Shown here: in pieces, positions 1 to 7,175 of the stretch
Layout of the letters: every line of letters begins with the position of its first letter
Position numbering within the stretch: the first letter of the stretch is position 1
Assembly: GCA_049316985.1 (NCBI GenBank)
Contig: JBMOJB010000054.1
Span: forward strand, 1-20,797
Length of the DNA: 20,797 nucleotides
Direction of reading: 5' to 3'
DNA from: CANHEE01 sp049316985
GTDB taxonomy: Bacteria > Bacteroidota > Bacteroidia > Chitinophagales > Saprospiraceae
Notes under the pieces: generated by a model
Database searches by the model: none
What the model was told of the DNA's origin: nothing
Seen by the model: only the letters and a program-made list of their open reading frames with translations
Translations under genes and position numbers: made by a program

Positions 1-428
1 TTGAAGTAGGCGATTAGTTTTTTAGTGGCAATTATGTTGTAGTTCCATTCGCTTCTTACGGCGGTAATTTCATTTTTGCCTAGCGCTGCGAAAGCTGCTT
101 TTTCCATTGTGATGGAATCTTCGGGCACATTGTAGTTCTTTTTCCACTGATTAAAAGTATATTCTGCTTTGTTCAGTTCGCTTAATTGCGTCCGCAGTTT
201 AGTGGTGAAAGTGTCTTTGGGGAAAGAGGCCTCGAAACCATGAAGCATATCGCGTATGGCGGTTTGGAAAATGTGCAGACTATCTGTTTTTTGATCCAGT
301 TCAGCTGCGATTTGCTGCATATCTTTGTAATTGATCAATTGGGAATATCCTCCTTTCTTTTCAGTTTGTGTACACGAAATGGCGAAGAGGGCAATCAAAA
401 TAGCCAGGGGGCTGATGTATTTTTTCAT
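1..428 (-). CDS. Putative lipoprotein, 3' end outside the window
   Basis: This reading frame opens at an ATG at 428 and runs without a stop to the window edge, giving about 142 residues of an incomplete protein. It starts MKKYISPLAILIALFAISC, a lipoprotein signal peptide with the acylated cysteine at residue 19, so the product is probably anchored in an outer or inner membrane leaflet facing the periplasm. The rest is hydrophilic and predicted mainly helical, with many Lys, Glu and Gln and no domain I recognise. The start codon lies 29 bases after the deoC stop on the same strand, so the two are probably co-transcribed. That does not assign a function, since the pairing may be a positional accident. 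The gene call is firm; the function is unknown. Confidence 0.75.
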   Translation of the reverse strand, partial: MKKYISPLAILIALFAISCTQTEKKGGYSQLINYKDMQQIAAELDQKTDSLHIFQTAIRDMLHGFEASFPKDTFTTKLRTQLSELNKAEYTFNQWKKNYNVPEDSITMEKAAFAALGKNEITAVRSEWNYNIIATKKLIAYF

Positions 429-457
429 AAGTACATTGTGTTGATTAGGTATAGAAA

Positions 458-1111
458 TTAATTTTTGTTTTGAAGAATACTGACTGCGGAGCTTGTGCCA
501 ATTCTTGTGGCCCCGGCTTGTATCATATCCAGCATATTTTGGATGGACCTGATGCCTCCCGATGCTTTTATGCCGATATGTGAGGGTAAATTGGCTTTCA
601 TAATTTGCACGGCTTCTACTGTGGCTCCCGCACCATTGAATCCGGTTGATGTTTTAACAAAATTTACGCCAATTGTAGTACAAATTTCACACAATTTGAC
701 AATTTCATCACGAGTAAGGACGCCTGTTTCAAATATGACCTTTATAATTTTATCCTGCAAATGGCAGGTAGTCGTCAGGATTTCAATTTCGTTTTGAACA
801 TAATTCCACCTTTTTTCTTTGACAGCTGCCAGATTAACAACTACATCAAGCTCTTTGGCACCATTGTCAATCGCCTTTTTAAGCTCCTCCACTTTGGGCG
901 GTATCGTGGAATATCCAAACGGAAAGCCGGCAACAGTTGCAATTAATACTTTACTATCTCCGATGTATTCAAAAGCATTACTAACATGGTATGGTGCAAC
1001 GCAAACTGCTTTGCAACCCAATGTAATAGCTTCTTCACATAATTTTTTGATGTCGGTTGCAGTCGCAATCGGACTTAGATTGGTGTGATCAATATACTGT
1101 GCAAGATTCAT
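458..1111 (-). CDS. deoC: Deoxyribose-phosphate aldolase
   Basis: This is a class I aldolase that cleaves 2-deoxy-D-ribose 5-phosphate into glyceraldehyde 3-phosphate and acetaldehyde in the cytoplasm, the last step of deoxynucleoside catabolism. The 217-residue length matches the short bacterial form of this TIM-barrel enzyme. Family motifs are present: the N-terminal YIDHTNLSP; ELDVVVN with the conserved Asp at 89; FVKTSTGF with the Schiff-base Lys at 153; and IGIKASGGIR with the second active-site Lys at 182. All key residues are intact. The ATG at 1111 places YIDHT right at the N terminus, as expected for the family. The gene is divergent from the acyl-CoA dehydrogenase gene and is followed closely by a lipoprotein gene. 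No other nucleoside-catabolism gene lies in the window. Confidence 0.96.
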   Translation of the reverse strand: MNLAQYIDHTNLSPIATATDIKKLCEEAITLGCKAVCVAPYHVSNAFEYIGDSKVLIATVAGFPFGYSTIPPKVEELKKAIDNGAKELDVVVNLAAVKEKRWNYVQNEIEILTTTCHLQDKIIKVIFETGVLTRDEIVKLCEICTTIGVNFVKTSTGFNGAGATVEAVQIMKANLPSHIGIKASGGIRSIQNMLDMIQAGATRIGTSSAVSILQNKN

Positions 1112-1164
1112 TTGGCTCTTTTCTTTTCTCCCTTTAACGATAAAATCTCTTTTTGGTTGCTTTT

Positions 1165-1178
1165 CTATTGTTCAATAG
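1165..1178. promoter_or_regulatory. Short palindrome upstream of deoC
   Basis: CTATTG and CAATAG form a perfect 6-base inverted repeat around a 2-base spacer (TT). It lies about 54 bases upstream of the deoC start. The 6-2-6 geometry matches the two palindromes further right in the same intergenic region, but the sequence is different. It could be an operator for deoC. I found no clear -7 promoter element beside it, and a dyad this short can arise by chance in AT-rich DNA. Confidence 0.25.
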
Positions 1179-1261
1179 CCGTGCCTGAATTGAAAAAATG
1201 AAGTATTTATGATATAAAATACTAATATTTAATTGAAAATTGCGCATTTAAAAATTATGCC

Positions 1262-1275
1262 AGCGAAAATTCGCT
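1262..1275. promoter_or_regulatory. Putative operator, copy 1 (AGCGAAAATTCGCT)
   Basis: A perfect inverted repeat, AGCGAA-AA-TTCGCT, ends 6 bases before the -33 element of the acyl-CoA dehydrogenase promoter. The same 14 bases recur exactly at 1314-1327. Centre-to-centre distance is 52 bases, close to five helical turns, so dimers bound at both sites would sit on the same DNA face. Short dyads of this kind are typical of TetR-family repressors, several of which control fatty-acid degradation genes in other bacteria. The regulator is not encoded in this window. Confidence 0.6.
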
Positions 1276-1281
1276 AGAATA

Positions 1282-1312
1282 TTGACAAGTACACTTTAAG
1301 TTATTATCTTTG
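1282..1312 (+). promoter_or_regulatory. Promoter of the acyl-CoA dehydrogenase gene
   Basis: TTGACA at 1282-1287 and TATCTTTG at 1305-1312 match the Bacteroidota primary-sigma consensus (-33 TTG, -7 TAnnTTTG), with 20 bases between TTG and the -7 box. Transcription should begin near 1319, giving a leader of about 36 bases before the ATG at 1355. The promoter is bracketed by the two operator-like palindromes, the second of which would cover the transcription start. Confidence 0.7.
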
Positions 1313-1328
1313 TAGCGAAAATTCGCTA
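1313..1328. promoter_or_regulatory. Putative operator, copy 2 (TAGCGAAAATTCGCTA)
   Basis: This 16-base site has 7-base arms, TAGCGAA and TTCGCTA, around an AA spacer. It begins one base after the -7 box and spans the predicted transcription start. A protein bound here would block transcription initiation. The 14-base core is identical to copy 1 at 1262-1275. Confidence 0.62.
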
Positions 1329-1354
1329 ACAGTTAATTATTTAAAATCCTGCTA

Positions 1355-3151
1355 ATGGAAGCAATTGAAAAAGATGTACTAAAAGGTGGTCAGTTTATTA
1401 TCAAAGACTCCCTTCCCGAAGATACTTTTATCCCGGAGGAAATAAATGAAGAACAAGCTATGGTGCGCGATATGGCGCTTGATTTCCTGAATAATGAAAT
1501 TATCCCCCATAAAGCGGACATTGAAAAGCAAAAACCGGGTGTAGCCACCGAATTGCTGGATAAAATGGGTGCGCTTGGATTATTGGGTACCCACATGCCG
1601 CTAAAATATGGAGGAACAGAGATGGATACCAATACCAATACATTAATTTGCGATGTTTTGGGTCCATCTGGATCATTCACCGTTTCATTTGCTGCTCATA
1701 CCGGAATTGGAATGCTTCCGATCTTGTATTTTGGTACTGATGCTCAAAAAGATCATTATCTGCCGAGACTGATATCCGGTGAATTGAAAGCATCTTATTG
1801 CCTGACTGAGCCTGGCTCCGGATCAGATGCGCTGGCAGCAAAAACTCGTGCAGATCTTTCACCTGATGGTACACATTATATCCTGAATGGACAGAAAATG
1901 TGGATTACCAATGCCGGTTTTGCAGATATCTTTATTGTATTTGCAAAAGTAGGTGGCGAGAAGTTTACCGGCTTTATTGTAGAAAGAAATTTACCCGGTT
2001 TTACTTTGGGTGAGGAAGAAGCCAAACTGGGTATCAAAGGTTCTTCTACAAGAATGGTTTTTCTGGAGAATGTAGCGGTTAAAGTGGAAAATGTACTGGG
2101 TGAAATCGGAAAAGGACACCAGATTGCATTCAATGTATTGAATATAGGTCGCTTTAAGCTGGGCGCATTGAGTTTGGGTGGTGCCAAAAAAAGCATCGAT
2201 GTTGCTGTTAAATATGCCAATGAAAGAGCTCAGTTTGGTAAGTCTATCGGGTCATTTGGGGCAATCAAGTTCAAATTGGCTGAACAAGTAATCAGAACAT
2301 TTGCAGCGGATAGTTCGCAGTATAGAGTTTCTCACCTTTTACAGGACGCCAAAGCAGCTTATACTGAAAAAGGACTTGATTTTGCTAAAGCTACATTGGA
2401 AGCTGCAGAAGATTACGCAATTGAATGTTCGATTCTCAAAGTGGGTGCTTCAGAGGCATTGGATTATGTGGTAGATGAAACGCTTCAAATTCATGGTGGC
2501 ATTGGATATTCAGAAGAGTATAGTGCCGCACCTGCTTACCGAGATGCTCGTATCAATAGAATCTATGAGGGTACCAATGAGATCAATCGCTTGTTGATGG
2601 TGGATCAAGTATTCAAATTAGCCATGAAAGGAGAGTTGGATATCGTCGGCCCTGCATGGGCAGTACAGAAAGAGCTTTCGTCAATGCCCTCTATGGAAAA
2701 AATGAGTGGTTCTTATGCTGATGAAAAGCAAGCGTTGAAAGATTTCAAGAAAATCCTGTTAATGGTAGCCGGTGGCGCAGCAAAAATGCAGATGGACGGC
2801 AAACTCAACTTGAAAGAAGAGCAAGAAATTCTTATGAATACTGCGGACATCATGATTGAGATTTTTAATGCAGAATCTTTATTGCTCCGCGTTGAAAAAC
2901 TGAGTGGAATGGAAGATAAGAAGATCAAGCAAGCTGTTTATGATGCGATTCTGCAAGTATTCTTTACGGATGCTACGGCAAAAATTGCAAAATACGCCAA
3001 CGACGCCATCTGCTCATTTGCGGAGGGAGATTTATTGAAAACATTCCTGATGGGTCTGAAGCGATTTGTCAAATATCCACCGGTGAATGTTAAAGTTCAA
3101 CGCAGATTGATTGCAGATACAATGCTGGAAGCAAATGGATATTGCTTTTAA
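1355..3151 (+). CDS. Acyl-CoA dehydrogenase, long form
   Basis: This FAD-dependent enzyme catalyses the first alpha,beta-dehydrogenation of fatty acyl-CoA in beta-oxidation and passes electrons to electron-transfer flavoprotein. At 598 residues it is the long form, with about 170 extra C-terminal residues after the catalytic core, in the manner of very-long-chain enzymes and common in Bacteroidota. Visible motifs are YCLTEPGSGSDA (flavin and substrate binding, about residues 148-159), KMWITNAGFAD, RAQFGKSIG, the helix with QIHGGIGYSEEY, and RIYEGTNEINR, whose Glu405 is in the position of the catalytic base. The leader carries a strong promoter and twin palindromic operators, which suggests substrate- or acyl-CoA-responsive repression. 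No other beta-oxidation gene is adjacent in the window. Chain-length specificity cannot be read from the sequence. Confidence 0.95.
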   Translation: MEAIEKDVLKGGQFIIKDSLPEDTFIPEEINEEQAMVRDMALDFLNNEIIPHKADIEKQKPGVATELLDKMGALGLLGTHMPLKYGGTEMDTNTNTLICDVLGPSGSFTVSFAAHTGIGMLPILYFGTDAQKDHYLPRLISGELKASYCLTEPGSGSDALAAKTRADLSPDGTHYILNGQKMWITNAGFADIFIVFAKVGGEKFTGFIVERNLPGFTLGEEEAKLGIKGSSTRMVFLENVAVKVENVLGEIGKGHQIAFNVLNIGRFKLGALSLGGAKKSIDVAVKYANERAQFGKSIGSFGAIKFKLAEQVIRTFAADSSQYRVSHLLQDAKAAYTEKGLDFAKATLEAAEDYAIECSILKVGASEALDYVVDETLQIHGGIGYSEEYSAAPAYRDARINRIYEGTNEINRLLMVDQVFKLAMKGELDIVGPAWAVQKELSSMPSMEKMSGSYADEKQALKDFKKILLMVAGGAAKMQMDGKLNLKEEQEILMNTADIMIEIFNAESLLLRVEKLSGMEDKKIKQAVYDAILQVFFTDATAKIAKYANDAICSFAEGDLLKTFLMGLKRFVKYPPVNVKVQRRLIADTMLEANGYCF

Positions 3152-3183
3152 TTGTAAAATATTTACCCCAAATCATTAACCTG

Positions 3184-3220
3184 AAAAGCCTCTGTCTTGC
3201 AATAGATCAGAGGCTTTTTT
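3184..3220. terminator. Bidirectional rho-independent terminator
   Basis: AAAAGCCTCTG (3184-3194) and CAGAGGCTTTT (3208-3218) form a perfect 11-base stem with a 13-base loop. The plus strand continues as a run of T, and the complementary strand also ends in a T tract. It lies between the convergent acyl-CoA dehydrogenase gene and the last gene of the minus-strand polysaccharide operon, so it probably ends transcripts from both sides. Confidence 0.85.
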
Positions 3221-3224
3221 ATCA

Positions 3225-4406
3225 TCAGTGTAATCCCGGTTGTACGATAGCTGGATCCCAGCTCCTGATTTGTTTCCTTATTTCAGCAGTTACTTTTTTA
3301 TCGTCTTTGATGTACCAGTTGACCGTTTTATCTGAAGTGGTTTTATCGCCGGAATAATGGAAGAAAACGATGGAATTCACCAAAGGGTAGTTCTTTTTGA
3401 AATCGAGCAGTGCATCACCAAACCACTTGACCCTGTCACCGCCGGTTTTCAAAGAGCCAAACTCGGCAATCATCAGGGGTTTGTTGAACGCAGCCAATTC
3501 TTTGTAATGCTGTCCGAATATTTCTGCGAATGTCCACCATTTACTCCAGCTAGTGCTGGTGCCAAAATTTAGAATTCCTGTAGCGACCATATCTACATAT
3601 TGCGGACCGGGATAGTAAGCGTCAAAATACCCGTAGGCCGTGTGCGGACTCCACACCCAGATCACATTCGTAACACCGACTTGAGCAAAGACATCGTGAA
3701 CATGTTGCCAGCCGGCTACGAATTCCTGTGGTGTATTATTTTGCGGTCCCCAGGGATAACGATAAGGTTCGTTCATCTCGTGACCCAATCGCAGGTATAT
3801 CGGATGACCATAGTTTTTCGCTGCCAGTGCCCATTTTTTAATAAACGCATCGTACTTGCCCCAGTAGATATAAGACATGGCATTTTTATCCCTTTCCTCG
3901 ACAACTGCGATTTCTGGGAAATTCTCCAGACTAAAATCGCTTACCCAGGGTTCCCAGGTGATAAGCGGTACGGAACCTATACTGTGAATGGCTTTAACTT
4001 CTCGCAAAGGGAAATTCTGTTCTTCTTTTTCTCCCCAGGCTTCATAGATGCTGATGATCGGGAAAGTCATTTGCAAAGAGTCTTCCAAATTGATAATGGT
4101 TTCATAAGATTCTTTTTTGCTCTGATCCGATGCACCAAAAAGTATAATTTTGGAATTAATTAATTTCTCCTTGTTGTTTCTTATTGATTTAAACCATTCC
4201 AGTTTGTCTTCCCTGCTAAATTCTCTGCGTTCAAGGATGATTGTTTTTTCGACTTCAGCTACTGTGTTTTCAGCTTTTTCTAATACCGTAGCAATAGGTC
4301 CTTTTGATTTTTCGCTTACTTTAGAAAGCGCTAAAACCACAATAAAGCCGAAAAGCAGTGCAACGACCAGGTAGAAGAATCTGGATATTTTGTGTAGCCT
4401 TTTCAT
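3225..4406 (-). CDS. Membrane-anchored GH26 beta-mannanase-like hydrolase
   Basis: The 393-residue product resembles glycoside hydrolase family 26, retaining enzymes with a TIM-barrel fold that act mostly on beta-1,4-mannans. Residues 10-28 form one hydrophobic segment after a Lys/Arg-rich start, with no convincing cleavage site, so an N-terminal membrane anchor with the enzyme in the periplasm is likely. A charged, probably helical linker (about 30-65) precedes the catalytic domain. YLRLGHEMNEPYRYPWG holds the expected acid/base Glu210 after His209, and PLMIAEFGS holds the expected nucleophile Glu315. Aromatic residues (WEPW, WVWSPH, WSKWW) would line the cleft. It is the last gene of a polysaccharide synthesis operon, 5 bases after the previous stop, so it probably trims or releases the operon's own product rather than degrading food. 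Mannan specificity is a family-level inference and is not proven. Confidence 0.82.
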   Translation of the reverse strand: MKRLHKISRFFYLVVALLFGFIVVLALSKVSEKSKGPIATVLEKAENTVAEVEKTIILERREFSREDKLEWFKSIRNNKEKLINSKIILFGASDQSKKESYETIINLEDSLQMTFPIISIYEAWGEKEEQNFPLREVKAIHSIGSVPLITWEPWVSDFSLENFPEIAVVEERDKNAMSYIYWGKYDAFIKKWALAAKNYGHPIYLRLGHEMNEPYRYPWGPQNNTPQEFVAGWQHVHDVFAQVGVTNVIWVWSPHTAYGYFDAYYPGPQYVDMVATGILNFGTSTSWSKWWTFAEIFGQHYKELAAFNKPLMIAEFGSLKTGGDRVKWFGDALLDFKKNYPLVNSIVFFHYSGDKTTSDKTVNWYIKDDKKVTAEIRKQIRSWDPAIVQPGLH

Positions 4407-4411
4407 TAATT

Positions 4412-5296
4412 TTAAATTATTAATCGCTGAATACCTTCAGTGATGGTTATTTTGGGCTCGAAGCCCAGCATTTGCTTGATTTTATTATTGCTACCAATCA
4501 TTTCCCAAACCTCATTTTCGCGATAGGGTAGCGCGCCGGTAATTATTCGTGCTTTTGTATCGAGATTATAGTTGATTTTTGAAGCTAGTTCTGCCAATTG
4601 TGTTCCGACACCGCTACAAACATTGAATATTTCATTGTGTGCCTCTTTTCTGACAGCGGCTAAAATTAACGCGTCTACGACATCATCAACAAAAAGGAAA
4701 TCCCTGGTTTGTTCGCCTTTTGTCATTAGGAAATCTTCTCCTCTGAGCAGTGAATTGACCATTTGTGGTATGAAAAAATCTTCAGACATATTTCTTCCAA
4801 AGAAATTGAATACTCTTAATATAGTAAAGGGAATCGCATGTAAAGTTGCATAAGTCTGAATTATTTGTTCTGCGGTATATTTACTTAAAGAATAAGGTGA
4901 AACAGGCTTTGGCAACTGATTTTCATGAAAAGGTGATTCATTGTTTCCATAAATCTCACTGGACGAAGTAAAGATAAGTTGCACGGAGCGCTTATTATCT
5001 AACGCACGAAGTATATTCAAAGTTCCGAATGCATTTACTTGCATCATTTGGTCAAAAATACTGAAATCTCTATTTCTACTGATATTGGCCGCCAGGTGGA
5101 AAATAATTTCCGGTTGGATTTCATGTACGATAGCTTGTACACTTTCGAAATCAGTAATATCGGCGCAGTATTCTTTCTCGTTTACTGATATTTTCCTTGA
5201 CATCAGGTAAACGTCGGCACCTTGAGATTGAAGCACCGGAATCAAATGTGAGCCCAGGTAGCCGTGGCCTCCGATTACCAATGTCCGTTTGTTCAT
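4412..5296 (-). CDS. NAD-dependent sugar epimerase/reductase (extended SDR)
   Basis: This is an extended short-chain dehydrogenase/reductase of the nucleotide-sugar epimerase type. GGHGYLGSH near the N terminus is the NAD(P)-binding GxxGxxG loop, FTSSSEIYG carries the active-site Ser region, and PYSLSKYTAEQ holds the catalytic YxxxK. I chose the ATG at 5296 because it overlaps the rfbG stop as TGATG and leaves the usual short lead before the first beta strand; an in-frame ATG at 5314 would add six residues. The enzyme directly follows rfbF and rfbG, so its likely substrate is CDP-4-keto-6-deoxyglucose or a derivative, which it could reduce at C4 or epimerise. CDP-paratose/abequose synthases and CDP-tyvelose epimerase belong to this superfamily, but no rfbH 3-dehydrase is present here, so a 3,6-dideoxy sugar is not supported locally. 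Exact product unknown. Confidence 0.85.
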   Translation of the reverse strand: MNKRTLVIGGHGYLGSHLIPVLQSQGADVYLMSRKISVNEKEYCADITDFESVQAIVHEIQPEIIFHLAANISRNRDFSIFDQMMQVNAFGTLNILRALDNKRSVQLIFTSSSEIYGNNESPFHENQLPKPVSPYSLSKYTAEQIIQTYATLHAIPFTILRVFNFFGRNMSEDFFIPQMVNSLLRGEDFLMTKGEQTRDFLFVDDVVDALILAAVRKEAHNEIFNVCSGVGTQLAELASKINYNLDTKARIITGALPYRENEVWEMIGSNNKIKQMLGFEPKITITEGIQRLII

Positions 5297-6414
5297 CAGG
5301 CGTTTTGAGTCCATATCAGTTTGTTTTTTGATGCATCTGAAACATAAGCAATCAAATCGTTTTTAGAATTTACCTGTTGACTTGAATAGAAATCTTTGTA
5401 CCAGGAAATTGTTTTGTCGATGGTTTTTTCAATGTCCCAAAACGCTTTCCATTTAAGTAATTTGTTGGCTTTTGAGCAATCAAGCATCAGCAGATTAGCC
5501 TCGTGATGATCATCGGGATTTTTGCTGTATTCAATTTGAATATTATTCCAGTATTTTGATGAAAGGTCAATGATTTCATCCACCGCCAAATTGCTGCTTT
5601 GGTCAGGACCAAAATTCCAGCCTTCTGCGCAAGAAACATTTTCTTCCAGCAATTTCCAACCAAGGGTTAGGTAGCCGCTTAAAGGTTCCAGCACATGTTG
5701 CCATGGTCGGGTCGCTTTGGGGTTCCTGATTTTTACCGATTTGGATTCTGCCGTAGCTCTTACAATATCAGGAATTAAGCGATCAGAAGCCCAGTCGCCT
5801 CCGCCGATTACATTGCCTGCTCTGCCACTGCCGATTAGCACCCGGTGTTTTTTACCAAAATCAGCCGGATTGAAATAAGAATTGCGATAAGAAGCTGTCA
5901 GGAGTTCTGCGCAACCTTTTGATGCGCTGTAGGGATCATATCCACCCATTGCTTCATTTTCGCGATAGCCCCAGATCCATTCACGGTTTTCGTAACATTT
6001 GTCGCTTGTGACATTCACGATGGCTTTTACGGATGGAGTTTTTCGGCACGCTTCAAATACATTGAGTGTGCCCATTACATTGGTTGAAAAAGTGCCAATA
6101 GGATCATCATAGGAAGCACGGACAAGTGCCTGAGCAGCCAGATGGAAGACAATATCAGGCTGAACTGTATCAAAGAACTTAGTTAAAGCTTCCAAGTCGC
6201 GGATGTCATTCAGTTCTTGTTTTAGAGGGAGAACAAGGAGCTCGAGGTGGTTCATCTCATCATTTCTTAGAGCATATCCATACACCTCCGCACCCATTTG
6301 CTGCAGCCAAAGCGCGAGCCAGGATCCTTTGAATCCTGTATGACCGGTAATTAGAACTTTTTTACCTTTATAAATACCATCAAAAAGGGATTCGAAATTT
6401 ACCATATTTTCCAT
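5296..6414 (-). CDS. rfbG: CDP-glucose 4,6-dehydratase
   Basis: This cytoplasmic SDR enzyme converts CDP-D-glucose to CDP-4-keto-6-deoxy-D-glucose, the branch point for CDP-linked deoxysugars. Evidence: KKVLITGHTGFKGSWLALWL (NAD-binding loop and the GFKGSW signature of RfbG), VNVTSDKCYEN (the active-site TSDK form seen in this dehydratase), PYSASKGCAE (catalytic YxxxK), GSGRAGNVIGGGDWA and RPWQHVLEPLSGY (substrate-binding region). The length suits the family. The frame extends to a GTG at 6435, but ATG codons at 6414 and 6405 give more typical N termini; 6414 is used here and overlaps the rfbF end by 16 bases. Its substrate is supplied by the upstream rfbF product. The 3' end overlaps the start of the next gene by one base, indicating coupled translation. 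Confidence 0.93.
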   Translation of the reverse strand: MENMVNFESLFDGIYKGKKVLITGHTGFKGSWLALWLQQMGAEVYGYALRNDEMNHLELLVLPLKQELNDIRDLEALTKFFDTVQPDIVFHLAAQALVRASYDDPIGTFSTNVMGTLNVFEACRKTPSVKAIVNVTSDKCYENREWIWGYRENEAMGGYDPYSASKGCAELLTASYRNSYFNPADFGKKHRVLIGSGRAGNVIGGGDWASDRLIPDIVRATAESKSVKIRNPKATRPWQHVLEPLSGYLTLGWKLLEENVSCAEGWNFGPDQSSNLAVDEIIDLSSKYWNNIQIEYSKNPDDHHEANLLMLDCSKANKLLKWKAFWDIEKTIDKTISWYKDFYSSQQVNSKNDLIAYVSDASKNKLIWTQNA

Positions 6415-7175
6415 TTTGCAGTATTGTTTTTCCACATTTCATTTAATTGTACATTATCGCGAAGGGTGTCCATCGGTTTCCAGAAACCATGGTGTTTGTA
6501 GGCAAAAAGTTCACCATCCTTAGCTAGATTTTCAAGCGGTTCTTTTTCCCAAACAGTTGCAAATCCATTAGTAATATAGTTGAAAGAACTAGGTTCGCAG
6601 ACAAAGAATCCAGCATTGATCCAGCCTCCGTCGCCAATTGGTTTTTCTATAAAACTACTGACATTCCCGGAATTGCCCTCAAAAGAGACGCCGCCAAAAC
6701 GTCCTTCGGGTTGGACGGTGGTCATCGTGACTGCTTTGCCATGATTTTTGTGAAATGCAACAAGTTCTTTTATATTGACATCTCCCACGCCATCGCCATA
6801 AGTCAACATGAAGGTTTCGTCACCTACAATATCTTTGGCTTGCAGCACCCTGCCTCCGGTCATAGAATCAAGGCCGGTATCAATCAAAGTGATTTTCCAG
6901 GGTTCGGATTTGTTGTTCAAGATAGTTACTTCGTTATTGGACAGGTCGATTGAGATATCGCTCTGATGCAGAAAGTAATTGACAAAGTATTCTTTGATGA
7001 CATATGCTTTATAACCGAGTAAGACCACAAAATCATTGTATCCATGCTGAGAATAGATTTTCATTATGTGCCATAATATAGGATGCGCACCAATCTGAAT
7101 CATTGGTTTTGGAATCTGATCGGTTGCTTCGCTGAATCTGGTTCCAAAGCCACCGGCTAGCAATAGTGTTTTCAT
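6399..7175 (-). CDS. rfbF: Glucose-1-phosphate cytidylyltransferase
   Basis: This enzyme couples CTP and alpha-D-glucose 1-phosphate to give CDP-glucose and pyrophosphate, the first step of CDP-deoxysugar synthesis. The 258-residue length is close to that of characterised RfbF proteins. LLAGGFGTRFSEAT, followed by IPKPMIQIG, is the nucleotide-binding signature of sugar-phosphate nucleotidyltransferases. LTYGDGVGDV carries the metal-binding Asp, and the sequences around PEGRFGG, FIEKP, GGWINAGFFV and HHGFWKPMDTLRD are typical of the cytidylyltransferase subgroup rather than the thymidylyl or mannosyl ones. The start ATG overlaps the glycosyltransferase stop by four bases (ATGA), so the two genes are translationally coupled. 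Confidence 0.95.
   Translation of the reverse strand: MKTLLLAGGFGTRFSEATDQIPKPMIQIGAHPILWHIMKIYSQHGYNDFVVLLGYKAYVIKEYFVNYFLHQSDISIDLSNNEVTILNNKSEPWKITLIDTGLDSMTGGRVLQAKDIVGDETFMLTYGDGVGDVNIKELVAFHKNHGKAVTMTTVQPEGRFGGVSFEGNSGNVSSFIEKPIGDGGWINAGFFVCEPSSFNYITNGFATVWEKEPLENLAKDGELFAYKHHGFWKPMDTLRDNVQLNEMWKNNTAKWKIW

Noticed and set aside
186..461. 91-codon plus-strand frame opposite the partial lipoprotein gene
   Set aside because: It lies antisense to a clear lipoprotein signal peptide and its translation has no recognisable features; it is a shadow frame.
3600..4163. 187-codon plus-strand frame inside the GH26 gene
   Set aside because: The opposite strand encodes intact GH26 catalytic motifs; the long frame is an antisense by-product.
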